A stretch of DNA of 64,000 bases from Cladobotryum mycophilum (lineage: Eukaryota > Ascomycota > Sordariomycetes > Hypocreales > Hypocreaceae): contig JAVFKD010000016.1 of the NCBI GenBank assembly GCA_036429605.1, positions 1,984,001 to 2,048,000 on the forward strand. Direction: 5' to 3'. Shown piece after piece: positions 23,501 through 35,908 of the stretch. Positions within the stretch are counted from its first letter, which is position 1. Each line of letters starts with the position of its first letter. The notes below the pieces were generated by a model. The model saw only the letters and a program-made list of their open reading frames with translations, was not told the origin of the DNA and did not search any database. The translations under genes were made by a program, and so were the position numbers.

Positions 23501-25789
23501 GTTATCTCTTGTCCGCCTGTTTATGTCTCTTATCTTGACCCGGTTTCAAAGCTTACAGTCGGCGTCATGATTACCTCTTAGGCTGGTTGTTGCAGCAGCC
23601 CTTGGGGTCCTTGTATCGGAGAAAAATAGAGAGAGACACAGAGAGAGAGACAGAGACGGATTGACATAGAGAGGGAAAAAAAACAAGGGGGGGGGGCCTC
23701 CATCTCGGGAAAGTACAGGAAGAGAAAATAATAAGCTTAGTGCATGGCTGAGTGAGGTCAACTAACCTAACTGTAGCGGTTAATATCACTGCGGACGGTA
23801 CTGGAGAAGAAAGAAAAATTAGAAGAAATTCTACTTTCCCTTGCGTGTCAAGTAGAATGAAACAGGGCAAGGAGATCGCCAATCTATGCTCGATAACCAA
23901 GCGAACCGCAGGCTGGCGTTTTTTGGGGGCCTGTGGTTGCAGCTGAGGAGGAGGAAGCCGGGTGTTTTGTCCACTGTCCAAGGCACTTGGTAGACGAATC
24001 ACAAATTGATAAAATTTTCCAATTAGAAAAAAAAAGGGTGCTAGAGGAAGGAGAGGGGAAAAAAAAAAAAATAGGATGGAATAAAATAAAAATAAAAATT
24101 CATCCATCACTCAGTTAAACGGCGCGCCGGGATGCACTCCGCAAATGCCACTGGCCGAGAAACAAAGTCCTCATCAGGGCGTTTTTGGTGCTCTGGACCT
24201 CTGAATGCCCTGTGCACCTTCTGGCAAGCTGCTCCAGCTCCAGGGCTACCTTTTAGTGACTTGGACTTTGTTGTCTGTGCCATCCTTGACCATCCTCGAC
24301 CTGCTAGCACCATCAGGGCGGCGTGGTTTGGTTGCATCGGTACCTCCCAATCGCACCTCATCGGCTCAGGTATGAAGCAATTGCGTGCGTGCCTTGGTTG
24401 AGAAGACTGACTGACTAGCCTGACCGAGCAGTCGTTTATAAGAGTATGTACGTTGTTGTATCCATAAGATGTACAATGCCGTAGTAGCTACTGTACGGAT
24501 ACACCTAGTAGGTATGTACCATTAGTTTGCTGGTAGTTTGTGCAAGTTTGTGCTGGGATGCTGCTTGTTTGCTGTATCTCCAAAAGCCGTTGGTTACATG
24601 AGGACGAACGAACGAGGAGGAGATGTTCACAATTTTGATGATTCCACCTCGGGCTCCAACACTTTGTTTGCGGCACAAGCGGCTTCAATTTACTGATTCT
24701 TTATTTTATTTTAATACTCCATGTAACTAGCAAACAAACAGAAAAATCCATTCTTTTTTTCTTCCCCTACACTCTTCCTGCTTTCACCCCTGGCGCAAGT
24801 GTCATGTACGGAACATGTAGTCCATACCGGGGCTATGGATGCAGGTGAGTACATACATGGACTCACTCACTCACTCACTCACTCCACTGTTCCATCCAGG
24901 TGTGTGCCGTATCACCATCCATGCTGGCGGAGAGTTCCCTTGCCCTGCATACATGATGTGCTAGAAGAAGCACGACTCACACACTCTTCGCATACGTATC
25001 AACAAGAGTCAATTTGTAAAAAAGTACCTTATTGTCACACCATTGGGTAGGCGGACGTAACTTTGGCCAGCACGACATGCTTTCTCCAGCCTGTCGTCTA
25101 ATCAATACTACCTAATACATACATACATGCCTACATCCCTACTACCTACCTAGTATACTAACACCACACACACACATACGCACGCATGCTCGTAGACGCA
25201 CGTATTACATACTGGATACAGCTTTTACCCTTTCTCTCCCTGACAACGAACCAGTGTTAGGCTCGTAAAATGAGAAGAAGAACGAAGCTTGAGAAGAAAA
25301 AATTTACACATGGCTCCACTATCTACTGATCCGTAGTATATCCCCCTCCCTTGGATCTTAATCTACTAACGGTTATATGGCTTTTTTGGCTTGAATCAAT
25401 GTACCTCCCATTCCTCCTTACACGCGCCTACATGCCGTTACTTGATTATTTTATTTTACTGCTAAAAGCATACTAGCCCTAGAGCGTCGCCTATCCGGGA
25501 TGGGATGGGATCGTAAAGCGAAAGTACCTGTACTCGATACACCACCCATAGCCGCAGCGTCGCAGATGGGGAGGCGACCTTTTAGCGACAAGGGCAAGGG
25601 GAAGAAGCGTGGGAAGGAAAGAGAAAAAAGAAAAAGAAAGAAAAAAAAACCAACGAACAGCGACAAGGGCTACTGAATTCTGGGGCCCGTTGGTGTGTCC
25701 TTCCGGCCCTTCCAAGTGGCTCACCCTTGCCCATGTCTTCCCAAGTCTCTTAATAGCCCTGCATGCAAATCAGCACCGCACCGTCCTGC
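20557..25789. other. Gene-poor region, right part
   Basis: About 5.2 kb without a recognizable gene. Open frames of up to 221 residues (for example 22669-23334 minus) are rich in Cys, Arg and Ser, lack introns with consistent phase, and match no family I know. Simple sequence includes GAGA tracts near 23628-23660 and CTCA repeats near 24862. Normal base composition resumes right after the transposon. Confidence 0.45.
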
Positions 25790-26934
25790 CGGTCTTCTTG
25801 TTGTCTCTGTTCTTGTTCTTGTTCTTGTTCTTGTGTGTGGTGTGTGTGTATTTGTGTGTGCCTGGGTTCTAGGTTCTGGGTTCTGGGTTGCCTTGTCTTT
25901 TTTTTGCTTGCTTGCTGGTTGTTTCTCTGTTGACGCTTCCAGTCCTCGCAACCACTTATTACGCTTCGAGGTCCCGGTCCATGCGTCCGATCCGTTCTAC
26001 GCTTGTCTCTTCATTTTTCTCCATCCCATCACATTTACGGAGCACTCATTGATTGATTGTCTCTGGCTGAGAATTCGACGTCTTTTACAACGACCTCGCC
26101 CTTGCCCTCCCTTCCCTTTCCCTCACCTCACTCCTCTTATTACTCCTCCCACTCCCTCTCCATCCCATCCCTCTTTTCTACTCCCCTCTTCGTCTTCGTC
26201 TTCTTCTTCTACTACTACTACTACTACTACTGCTTCCTCCTCCGGCATCAATCTTCAACAAAGCATTCTCAATCCGTGTTTGTTTTTGTTCTCCTCCTCC
26301 TCATCCTCCTCTTTTATGCTATGAACAGATCCTTCGTTTTGTCTTTAAAACTGCCGGCATCTCTCTCGCTCTACTTTTAGTAACGGAGAAAAGACACAAG
26401 CTCTAGAACACACACACTGCAACCATAGAGCCGCTGCCCACAGCCACACTCAGGTCGTCGGCCTCTCCTAGGATCAGTCATCAGCGAAAACCAGCCGTAC
26501 TTCCTTTTTTTACCACCACTTCTTCCTCCTCCACCTCTTCCTAACCGACAATATCCGCTTTATTTTCGCCATCGATTCGATTCTTTTTTCTACTTTTGCA
26601 TTGCAATTTTCTATCCTTTTTGGTTCCTCAAAACAGAGTCAATCTCGGGTGGTTTTCGTCTTGCAACGCCGCAACCCCAACGATTCCACGGCAGGTGACC
26701 ATTAAGACGTCACTAGCGAAGCTCCGGCCTCTTCAGTACAACCACGCCCTCTTATTCGTCGACGCACTTACAGCTCTTTGCCTTCCAAATTCGCCTTGGC
26801 AAACAAAAAGCATCGACAAGAATTGTTGGGGATCTCTTCTCTCCCATGATTTTCTGATCTTTCAATCGAAACGAATTCCTTCGGTGCGGTCGCGGACTCT
26901 CAGCTGAGTCGCGTGGACATTTCATCATCTCACC
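25790..26934 (+). promoter_or_regulatory. Long pyrimidine-rich leader/promoter of the Reg1-like gene
   Basis: A C/T-dominated stretch with TTCTTG repeats (about 25805-25833), CTTCGTCTTC runs and an (ACT)n tract (about 26211-26231) leads up to the start codon at 26935, which sits in a good CACCATGG context. Long CT-rich leaders are usual upstream of regulated ascomycete genes. A 5' UTR of many hundred bases is inferred and no transcript evidence is available here. Confidence 0.4.
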
Positions 26935-28717
26935 ATGGCAGTTGTGCTCTCCAACGAAGAAGGTAGTTATTTCATTTCAACAGCGATGCGACGGTCTCAC
27001 TCTCAATCAAAGCTCGCCGGTGCATCACCGACGTACCATCACCCCGCCACCAACCTCACGGATCCTTACCATCAGCCTTGCAAAACATTCTCCGATTCCG
27101 ACCAATCCTCCGCACCTTCATCACCACGCACTGCACACATCGAATCAGCAGACATATCCTACGCTTCTACTCCCGCGAGCAACTTTTCCATTGCCTCCGA
27201 TTATGAGGACACGGTGGGCATCGTTGAGTCACCCGAAGATCATTTCGGTCTCCCACCATTCACGGCTGAAAAGCTATATCTGCACCCAGATCTTCAGCCC
27301 GATGACAATCTAGAACCTCCGCCAAGCCCACGGACGGGTGACTCATACACCGTCTCCCCAGCTGATCAGGAAAGCTCTACAAGCACCTCGAGGCCAGACA
27401 GCCCAGACTGCGGCGAGAAGGCCGAGGACGACACTGCACTAGTAAGTCGGCCATCTCGACAAGTGGACTACTTATCCCATGAATGGAGGGAAGAAGATAT
27501 CTGGTCATCATGGCGATATGTCATTTCAAAGAGGGGGAATTTCCCAACAGCGCCAGACTCGAAAATGCTTCTTGGAGAACATGGATGAAGGCAAAGTATA
27601 ACCTCAAAACAGTGTCCCCAGAGACACTGAACTGGTAAGATTTTCGACTCCTATGCTTTTTACAGTTTCATTTCGCTCATTTCAATTACCACCTAGGCTC
27701 AAGGATTGTGACGTGACTTGGTTGTATGGCCCTCTGCAGTCGAGAACCGGCTCACTGTACTCTACTCAGACGGAGCCACCAAGTATATCATTATCAAAGT
27801 CGGATTCATTCGCAAATCTGACCAAGAAACCCATTCTCAAGAAGAGAAGCATGTCTGAGATCATGCTTCAGAGGTCGCTGTCATCAGCCTCACTACTTAA
27901 GCAGGCCACCGCAGCGGTTCACGCTCAAGAGTCGAGAGGGGCACTGCGACCTGGTCTAGACCGGGCTCATACCGACTACATTAGCTTCTCCTTCTCACCT
28001 AGGCGCGGCAGCCATGAGAGCACCACATGGGCTGCATCAACGGATTCCTCTAATATCACATCACCGTGTGCTGAGCGAAAACATATTCACTTCAATGAAC
28101 AGGTGGAGCAATGCATCGCTGTCGATGTCAAGGGTGATGACGATGATCTTGACATGGATGTGTATGGCGAAGATAGCGCCTCAGACGATGGAGTTATGAT
28201 GAAAAAGGTCAAATCAAAGCGACGACCAATCATAAGGAAGCGGACTAAGAAGGCCAGTGCGACAGAGGGCAAGATTATTGCCATGCTCCCTTCAACGACC
28301 TTGAAATACCAGGAAGATAACTCAGACTCTCAAGATTCCGCCATGAAGCACAGCACCGGCGTCTCCCACAGCCCTATCCTATCCCCTTCATCATCCCAAG
28401 AAACACTTCGCCCGGCCAAACCGTCTACCAGATTTTTCTTTGACGAGGAGGAGGATGATGCATATCATGGAGTTCAGAGCCCCAACGCAGGCTGGCGATC
28501 ACCGGATAACGGTGCGGGTGGTTTACATAGGTCAACCTCATCGGGCAGCCTATTTGAAGAGCCAGCCGGTATGCGTCGAACTCCTTCCGGCATGTTTATG
28601 CCTTACGACGAACCCGACACACCTGTGGGGGAGGGCCTTTTCGGCCGGGTGATTGACACCGTCAATACCGCACGAGATATCGCACACGTTATCTGGAATG
28701 TTGGGTGGCGAAAGTAG
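26935..28717 (+). CDS. Reg1/Hex2-like regulatory subunit of type 1 protein phosphatase, with apparent one-base deletion
   Basis: Exons 26935-27634 and 27697-28717. The conserved DUF1752 block runs DYLSHEWREEDIWSSWRYVI, then continues in another frame as NSARLENASWRTWMKAKYNL and, after the intron, as WLKDCDVTWLYGPLQS. The switch occurs at five Gs (27533-27537); one extra G would restore a single 573-residue frame. As given, translation stops at 27586-27588. The C-terminal half holds KHIHFNEQVEQCIAVD, whose K-H-I-H-F fits the RVxF motif that docks PP1, plus acidic and basic patches. Yeast Reg1 targets Glc7 to Snf1 and keeps glucose repression on; the filamentous-fungal role is inferred from that. 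Missing base in the assembly is the likeliest reason for the break. Confidence 0.85.
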
Positions 28718-30414
28718 CCAGAGGCATTGCAACTTCTTTTTCTTTTCTTTTTGTCAGCTTGGCGGATGGTATCTACGGCATCCCAAGAAGGGTAGAGCCA
28801 TAGCGTGGCTCATATGATTTCATACTTATTACAGCAGACGATGGTTCGACATCCATTATCGAAATCCAAAACCGGGGCCCAACACGACACATCACTAATC
28901 TCCATCCATCGGCAAAATTGCCGGTACCACCCTTTCCATAATCTCACTTGATCGTACAATAGCTGTCAGAGTGGGCCCCCGTGGTTTTTGTTGGGATTTC
29001 AGCTTTGGCCTCGCCAAATTCGGCGTCATCGTGGAAGGAAAAACAACACAGAGAACATAATATCTGCATAAAGCAACCAAGGACGCCGCGGAGTGTTACC
29101 TAAGTGGTCGGGTGACTCTGTCGCGGCCCTGTTTTTGATCATCTTACTCTCAAACATGCCGGGGTTACCCCGGCAATGACGGCTCATGACCTTTGTGTAC
29201 TTTTTCTGCACTGTTACAAGCCGCATCGACGGCTAGAGGAACTGGACTTTTTTTATTTTATTTTTGGGTACTACTGAAAACTGGTGGACGGCTTGATTGA
29301 TTTCTCCTGGGCGTTATACATCATTTGCATTGGTTTGACATTTACATCAAAAGCTGGTCACAGGGAACGGATAATAAGGGACCAGGCGAGCGTGGGAATT
29401 AGGTCACACAGGGCAGGGTATATGATTAGGGGACCATATGTAAATAGGGACCTATATTACATCAAATGAACGATATCCAAGACAACCAACAAGAGGTGAC
29501 CTTGAGCCAGTATGACGTGACTGTATGGGGATGTACGAGGATGTACGAGGATGACATACTCTATACACACGGGCCAATCCGTTCATCACTTGATTTGATG
29601 TGTTAAAAGGGCGGTCTTATGAGGAGGGATTGTGCTTCTAGGCTCCATGCTTTCTTTTTTGGTTTATCTACGTGGCTTCTGCCGCGTCATCTTCCAAGTG
29701 GACACTACTCTTTCTGCTCCATCTACTTATCAACTGCTCGTTACAAAATGGTACATGTACTACTCCCCCTTGAGATAAACGAGGGGAGAGAAGGAGGAGG
29801 AGGAAGAGGAGGGGAAGAAGGGAAACGAAACGTTCCAGCATCTTTGTCCCGCTTGGCGAACCCAGGGCCCTTTGGCTTGCATATAGGGCCACAACTTTTT
29901 TGAACCTTGTTTTTCTGGCCTTTGCCCTTTTGGCAGCAAGAAGGCGTGAGGCGTGAGGCAGCATGGCATTGGCGATTGGAATTGGGCTTGGCTGCGTTTT
30001 CTAAGTGGAGGCGCGCCCCAACAAAAATCTGGGGTGCGCCGGGGGGTGGTTTAAAAAGAAAGAAGTGCGGGGAAAAGGAAGCCTGGGCTATCGCTTTTTC
30101 GTTGATGTTTCATTCCACATGGGGCCTGGGGCTAATGCCCAAGGCGCAAGTTGCAAGGTGCAAGGTGCGAAGTGTGCAAGGGGGTGGTTGAGTGGGTGGG
30201 CATCGTAGTAGAGGCAAATCGCTGGAAAGTGTCAAGTGGCATCTTCTCCACCCGAACAAGACCTTGTGGTCTCACCGCGCAAACGCAAGTCTCACTGATT
30301 CGCCAAGATGTGTGACGCTGCGGCAGTGTAGGATGCCGAAAGGGGCCGCAGGTGCGCTTTGCTTATGTAGGTAGCAACTTGATTTTTTATTTTTTATTTT
30401 TTTCATCTTCACAT
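28718..30414. other. Intergenic region between convergent genes
   Basis: 1.7 kb between the stops of the Reg1-like gene (plus) and the exoribonuclease gene (minus). Both 3' UTRs lie here. No conserved frame seen. Confidence 0.5.
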
Positions 30415-33400
30415 TCATGCCGGCGCGGTTGGTGCTCCACTGCCGTTGGCGCTGCTGCCCAGATATCTAAGAGCTTTGACGGCGACTTGTCTGGAATGCA
30501 CGTTGACGTCTGCGAGTTCGACTTCAAACTGGTCACCGACTTGGACGTCCTTGATAAGAGCACGGCCGTCTAATCCAGCCACATCCATGGCGGCGTTGAG
30601 ATCAAATAGGTCGATGCGGCCGAGGACGCCCTGTTTGAAGCGAGAACCAACAGTGAATCGGAAAGACGTCGGGGCGGACTTGTCGAAACGCCAAGCCCGA
30701 ACGAGAGCCATGAGGATCCATTCTAGGACGCCGCGAGACACGGTACGGGCCATCTTTTCTCGCATTTGCAATAGGGGAAGGGTACCAGCGAGTTGTGCTT
30801 CGGAGAATGGTAGAATCTCGTCCAGGTTGTCAAATCCAGGATCAATAGCGCGCTTGATTTCACGTTCGTGTTCGAGGGCCGCGTGAATTTGCCAGTGGAC
30901 TAGAAGATCGGAGAAGCGGCGGAGAGGCGATGTGGCTTTAACGTACATGTCAAGACCAAGGAGGAAATAGGATCCTGGACGGCTTGAAATCTCGATTCCG
31001 CCTGTCAGCCTCGAGAGTTCTTGACGTTGATTGATGCTGGGTTCAATGCCCTGGCTAATCAAAGGGTAGATCTCTGTGGTGGCGTATTCATACGCCTTCT
31101 TAGAACCCTGTGCATGCTTGACGTCTCTTCTGTAGGGAACTGGAATACCGCGATATGAGCACCAACGTGCGGCAATCTGTCCAGCAAGAACCATGAGGCT
31201 GGATACAACCGAGCAGCCCATTGACGTCTCGTAGTCAACTTTGATGTAAGGGTCCGCGGGAATGGCAACCAATTCTTCATTGGAGCTTCCCTCTTCAGAT
31301 TTCTCTGGGAATGACACGGAGACCGATGGCCGAGGGAAGAAATAAGGCCATGCACCCTTTGACAGTCGTTTCTTTCTGATAGCTTCGCCAAGTCGATACA
31401 TGACTAGCAAATCTTCTTTACTCAAAGCGTCCAAATCTTTCGTGGCAATCATATCACGATTTGGAATCAATTTCTCATCCTGAATAGGCGATCCAACTGC
31501 AAGGGTAGTGGTAGGAACCGGCGGCGGTGCTGGCTCGTTACAAAGCTCAGATACATCTTTTGGATCCAAGTACACCACGTTTCCAAGTGTGCTTGGCTCG
31601 ACTTTGAAATCCAGTATATCACCAGCATCATTCACCTTGGCACTGAATGTCAAGGCTGGCGAACCGGACTTCAAAGAAAACTGTTTGATGAGGCTCTCAG
31701 ACTCAAGGTCATTCAGCTCATCTTCCCCTAGTTCTGAAGGCAACATTGCTTGAAAGTGGCCAGGCAAATATATGTTTTCCGGAATGAGTTCCATAAACCT
31801 AGACAAATTTGAGTTTGGTTCAATGCTAGATGCAGGATCTGCCGCGTGAACATGAAGCCAGAACTCATCTGGCTTATTGGTGCGTTCCAAAGAAATACCA
31901 TCGTCGATGACAATAGTTGATGATGCATCGATACAGAAGATTGTAGCCTGGTTATGCTCTCGTCTAAAACCCAAGGCGATATCTTGTCGCTTGGATTCCT
32001 CAATGCTCTTGGGAGGCTCACGCTCTAAACCGCCACCTCTCTGTATGGTGACATCGGGGAACCGCACCCTATATCGAGACGGAATCTCCCAAGGTGATAT
32101 AATCCCAGCTTCTTGTAAGAATGTCCAGGCCGTACTTTGGTCCAGAGCCGCGTTCTCATCATAGACTTGGAGAGCCCGAAGAATAAGGGCACCGTAATTA
32201 TGAAAGCGCGAACCGGATTCGAAAAGATCATAACTGGCCCACCACTCTAGAAAAGCAATGATTTCCTTACTTGGCTGTGACCACTTTGTTTGCGGCAAAT
32301 GGTGTTCAAGAGATGGTTTCAGGACACCATGGGATGACCATTCCCGTTGTAATCGACTGGCCCGAATGGCCTTGCGAGCCTGTAGGATAAACCTACCAAG
32401 AACCGTTTGCTCTAGCTCAGCAGGTGTTAGAGGCCTAAGGCGGTTCTTACTGCTCTCGGTGTAGTCACGCACCAAGGTGGCAACTTTTTCAATGATGAGT
32501 GTATGGTTTTGTGGAAGAATCTCAATTAGGTTATCCTGCCGATGGCAATCACTCGATGGGTTGAGGGGACGGAAACCAATCTCACTGCGAGAGAGAGCGG
32601 TGTGAACAGCGTATAGAGCATATGCCGGAAACACACCGTCCTTTTTCAGAGAGGCGGGAAGCAAAACGTCAGCAATCTCGAGGAGACTAAGATGTCTGAT
32701 GTGCTTTTGGCTGGATAACAGAGCTCGTACAGCATCAAGCTTCTCAAGATTAGCTTGATATACCGCTTCTGCTCTGTGTCTAACTTCTGTCATTCTGTCG
32801 ATAAGTCGGGAGCCGTCTTCTCTTGATGGACCCTTGTCCTGGCGACGAAGTTCATCAAACTGCTCAGGGGAGGCGTTCCTCGGTATCTCTGCCATCAATG
32901 GTGCCAATTCGGCCGAAGTGGCAAAATTGGTAGCCGTAAACAATGATGAGAAGCCACGGCCAGTGATCCATCTTCCATTTGCAGCGTAGAAGTGATTTCG
33001 CTCTCCAAAGAATCCAAGGTAAACGGCGAATAGAGGCACTCGTGAACTGGTTGCTCTAGAGTCGAGTTAGTTAACAACAAATCAGCCAAACATGGAATAT
33101 AAGATCTAACCGCAGCTCAACGAGGTCACCAGGTCGCCTCGAACCCACTCCAACAACAGAGACTTCGGTGTCTGCGTTACCCTGATCGCCTTCGGGGTCA
33201 TCGGTCATTCCACCCCGAGTCGAGCGGAGTTGATCCATCTCAGAGGAACCAGTTGATTGTGTTCGAGTCAAGTTATTCGAAACACTACCATAAATGAACG
33301 TATCCTGGGGCATATCATCAGGAAGTTTTTGTTCATTGTGCTTTATCCATGAACGGAGGCGTTCCCGAATTGGGAGGTAGTCGTCTTGTTCTTGAGCCTC

Positions 33401-33672
33401 TTGAGTCGACAACTTTGATATACTGGGTTGGTCATGTCGACCCTGTTTCAAGGGAGCACTTTGCGAGCTTGCCCAATACTAGCCGAATTGTGTAAGCAAA
33501 GTAGGTGAAACTGTGGGATTCTACGAAATAAACTAACTCTTTGAAGCTCAGGAAGAGTACTTCTACGATAGTTAATAGCAGGACTGCGGATCGATTGAAT
33601 GGATTCCAGTCGACCCCGGCTGCGGGACAACCACCGCCAACAGGCATACGAATGATTTGACAACTGTAACAT
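30415..33672 (-). CDS. cyt-4: Mitochondrial exoribonuclease of the RNase II family (Cyt-4/Dss1-like)
   Basis: Three exons on the minus strand, 33672-33538, 33478-33111 and 33055-30415 (1,047 aa). Introns are 59 and 55 nt with GTTAGT and GTTAGA donors; phases 0 and 2 fit only this arrangement. The first 60 residues are rich in Arg and Ser and lack acids except two Glu, a mitochondrial presequence (for example CWRWLSRSRGRLES). An RNB catalytic domain spans the middle and C-terminal half: FCIDASSTIVIDDGISLE holds the metal-binding aspartates, and TSPLRRFSDLLVHWQ is the standard RNB end motif. A short S1-like tail (FKQGVLGRIDLFDLNAAMD) follows. Neurospora cyt-4 and yeast DSS1 are the 3'-5' exonucleases of mitochondrial RNA turnover and intron processing, working with the Suv3 helicase. 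Confidence 0.92.
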
Positions 33673-35908
33673 GGCGGATGTAACGGTTGTGGCCGTTTGG
33701 ACTCATCATTGAAATTTTCATTCATGGGCTATCATGACTGGCACGCCTACGGTCGCGATATCACGTGACGTTTGATATTCCTGAGGCAGGTCCCTCAGAG
33801 GTCACAGTGGGGAGCCACCTGAATCTAAGGCAAGCACAGAACTCGTAGCGCACCTGCATTGAAAACGCAAAGAACCTTGGAAGAAAAAATCCAATTCAAT
33901 TGTCGAGGAAAGCGCAAAGTCCAATCCCATGAACAACTACCTCTTCATACTCTGTAAATCAATCTGAGTCAAAGCTCAACACCAACTTGATTGAATTCTC
34001 GTGTTCCTGCATGGCAACCAACCATCAAGACCAAGCAAATTGTCGCCAGTACATGTAATTCATGTCCGAGTCCAAACTAGCCAAGAACCAAGCGACGTGG
34101 AAGGGCGTGCACCATGTGTCTGCATCTGCATCCGCATCCCCTGGTCAATAAGTGCGAGCCTCGAAGCTTTTCAAGGCCCTATTTAATAGCATAAATGAAT
34201 GGACGCCGGGCGAATCCAATTGATTAAAATCCAATAAAGCACAGAGCAATTGCATGGGTTGAAAGCGCTTCCAATGCTATAGGCACCATGCTAACTTATT
34301 GTCCTCGAGGCATGGTTTAGTCTTCTCAAGTAGACGAGGAGTCGATTTCCCCTGTCGCGAAATGAATAATACGAGAATGGCAAAGCGGTCAATGACATGC
34401 AGATACATCTGTCAAGTCATCAAAATGCGGGACTCTCACCACAACAATGGATGGCTTTTCTCAAGACAGGAGAACCCCAATGCGAGGCAAGACAAGACAA
34501 GACAGCAAATGCTGAACAAGAACAGCGCTGAGACACCCGAGGCACATGTATTCAACAAGGAAATTTCCCCGTCTCCTATATGGAGTACCCCAGATTGAGC
34601 AAAATTGAGCATCAGGAGAAGGATGTCTTCCCCCGTTGTATCCAAGAAACGAAGAGGCTCCGTCTTGGTTGCAAGATTGCACTCGACCCTAGGGCTGGTT
34701 AGGTCAAGTGCTGTCAGTTTGACGGAAAAGTGAAGCGGAGGAAATCTTCGAGTGATGTTGGCGAAGGAGAATCAGGAGCGGAGCCCATCAAGAGGACACC
34801 GACAAAGCAAACTCCTTTATTTGCACGAGGTTCAGGCGGTGCGCACTACTACTCCAGCGAGGTCCCAGCTCGTCGACTGGTCCGGTGCAAAAGCATTAGG
34901 CTCGTTCCTCGGACGCTTGTGCAATCAACGGAGCTGGCGGATGCAGGAACAATCTCACGGACCCACCCCATCCGTATCCCAAATTGGCAAAGGATCATCG
35001 CCCTCAAGCCACCAGGTTTGGTCGTTGGCTGAATCTGGATTCTAATCTCCCTCTCTGACGTGCAAAGCAGGCGCTGAGTTGTATATGGCAACCAGTCAAA
35101 GCCACAAAAGGCGAATGAACCATGTCCATCTCTCGGAGGAGTGTCGATTTACAGTTTGACGTCAGGCTTCGCCAATCTGTCATGGGGGGCAAACGGGCAA
35201 ATTGCTGCTCACCAGCTATCCAATTGCATTAAAACACACAAATCTCCCGATTGTTCGATGCGGCCAGCGTCGATTAGGTACTGGGCGGAAATGCTACGCC
35301 GCGTCTGTGGTCCGAGGCCACCAATTTGTCTTGTATGCTCGGTTTGTCGCGCCGAGAAGATGCCCCCCTTTCAAGGCCAGTCGCCCATGGAAATTACAGA
35401 GACTTGGCCCACCATCCCCTATTTGGCTGTGAAAAGTCGTGCCTTGATTTAGCATCGACCGCCGACTGATCTAACGGTGACCACGGTGGCTCACCTCCCA
35501 CCCCCTCCGACCCTTGTCATTCCTCTCATCAGCGGCTGGATACCTCGTCGGGAACCAAAATATCCACACCTATCCAGGTACACGTTCCGGCTGTCTGTTG
35601 TTGGTGAGCACACCCCGGGCCAAGATTTCTTAGGCTAATAATAATAACAATGTCACCCACCAAGTCGATGCAAGCCGCCACGGTGAAATTAGAATCATAA
35701 TAATAACCGCATACCCTTCTAGAGGCTGCCTTTTCCTTTTCTCTCCCTCCCTCCTTCACGAATTGTTGTTATAGAGTCGTCAAGAAAGCCTCTCAAACTT
35801 TTGCTTTCGTCCTTTCGTTCTCTTCCACATCCAACTTACCGCTTCACTCTTTTAGCGGGCATTCATTTCTTTGCGAACTTACATTCGGAAAAGGCTACTC
35901 CGTTCAGT
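33673..35908. promoter_or_regulatory. Divergent intergenic region between cyt-4 and the GH17 gene
   Basis: 2.2 kb separate the two starts. An open frame at 34730-35032 begins with GTG rather than ATG and has no recognizable motif. The last about 150 bp before 35909 are pyrimidine-rich leader. Nothing else could be supported. Confidence 0.45.

Noticed and set aside
33804..33813. CAGTGGGGAG, identical to the first ten bases of the transposon terminus
   Set aside because: Match ends after ten bases, no flanking TA and no partner repeat; chance is a sufficient explanation.
34730..35032. Possible 100-residue ORF with Lys/Arg-rich start
   Set aside because: Begins with GTG, has no in-frame ATG near the start and no recognizable domain.
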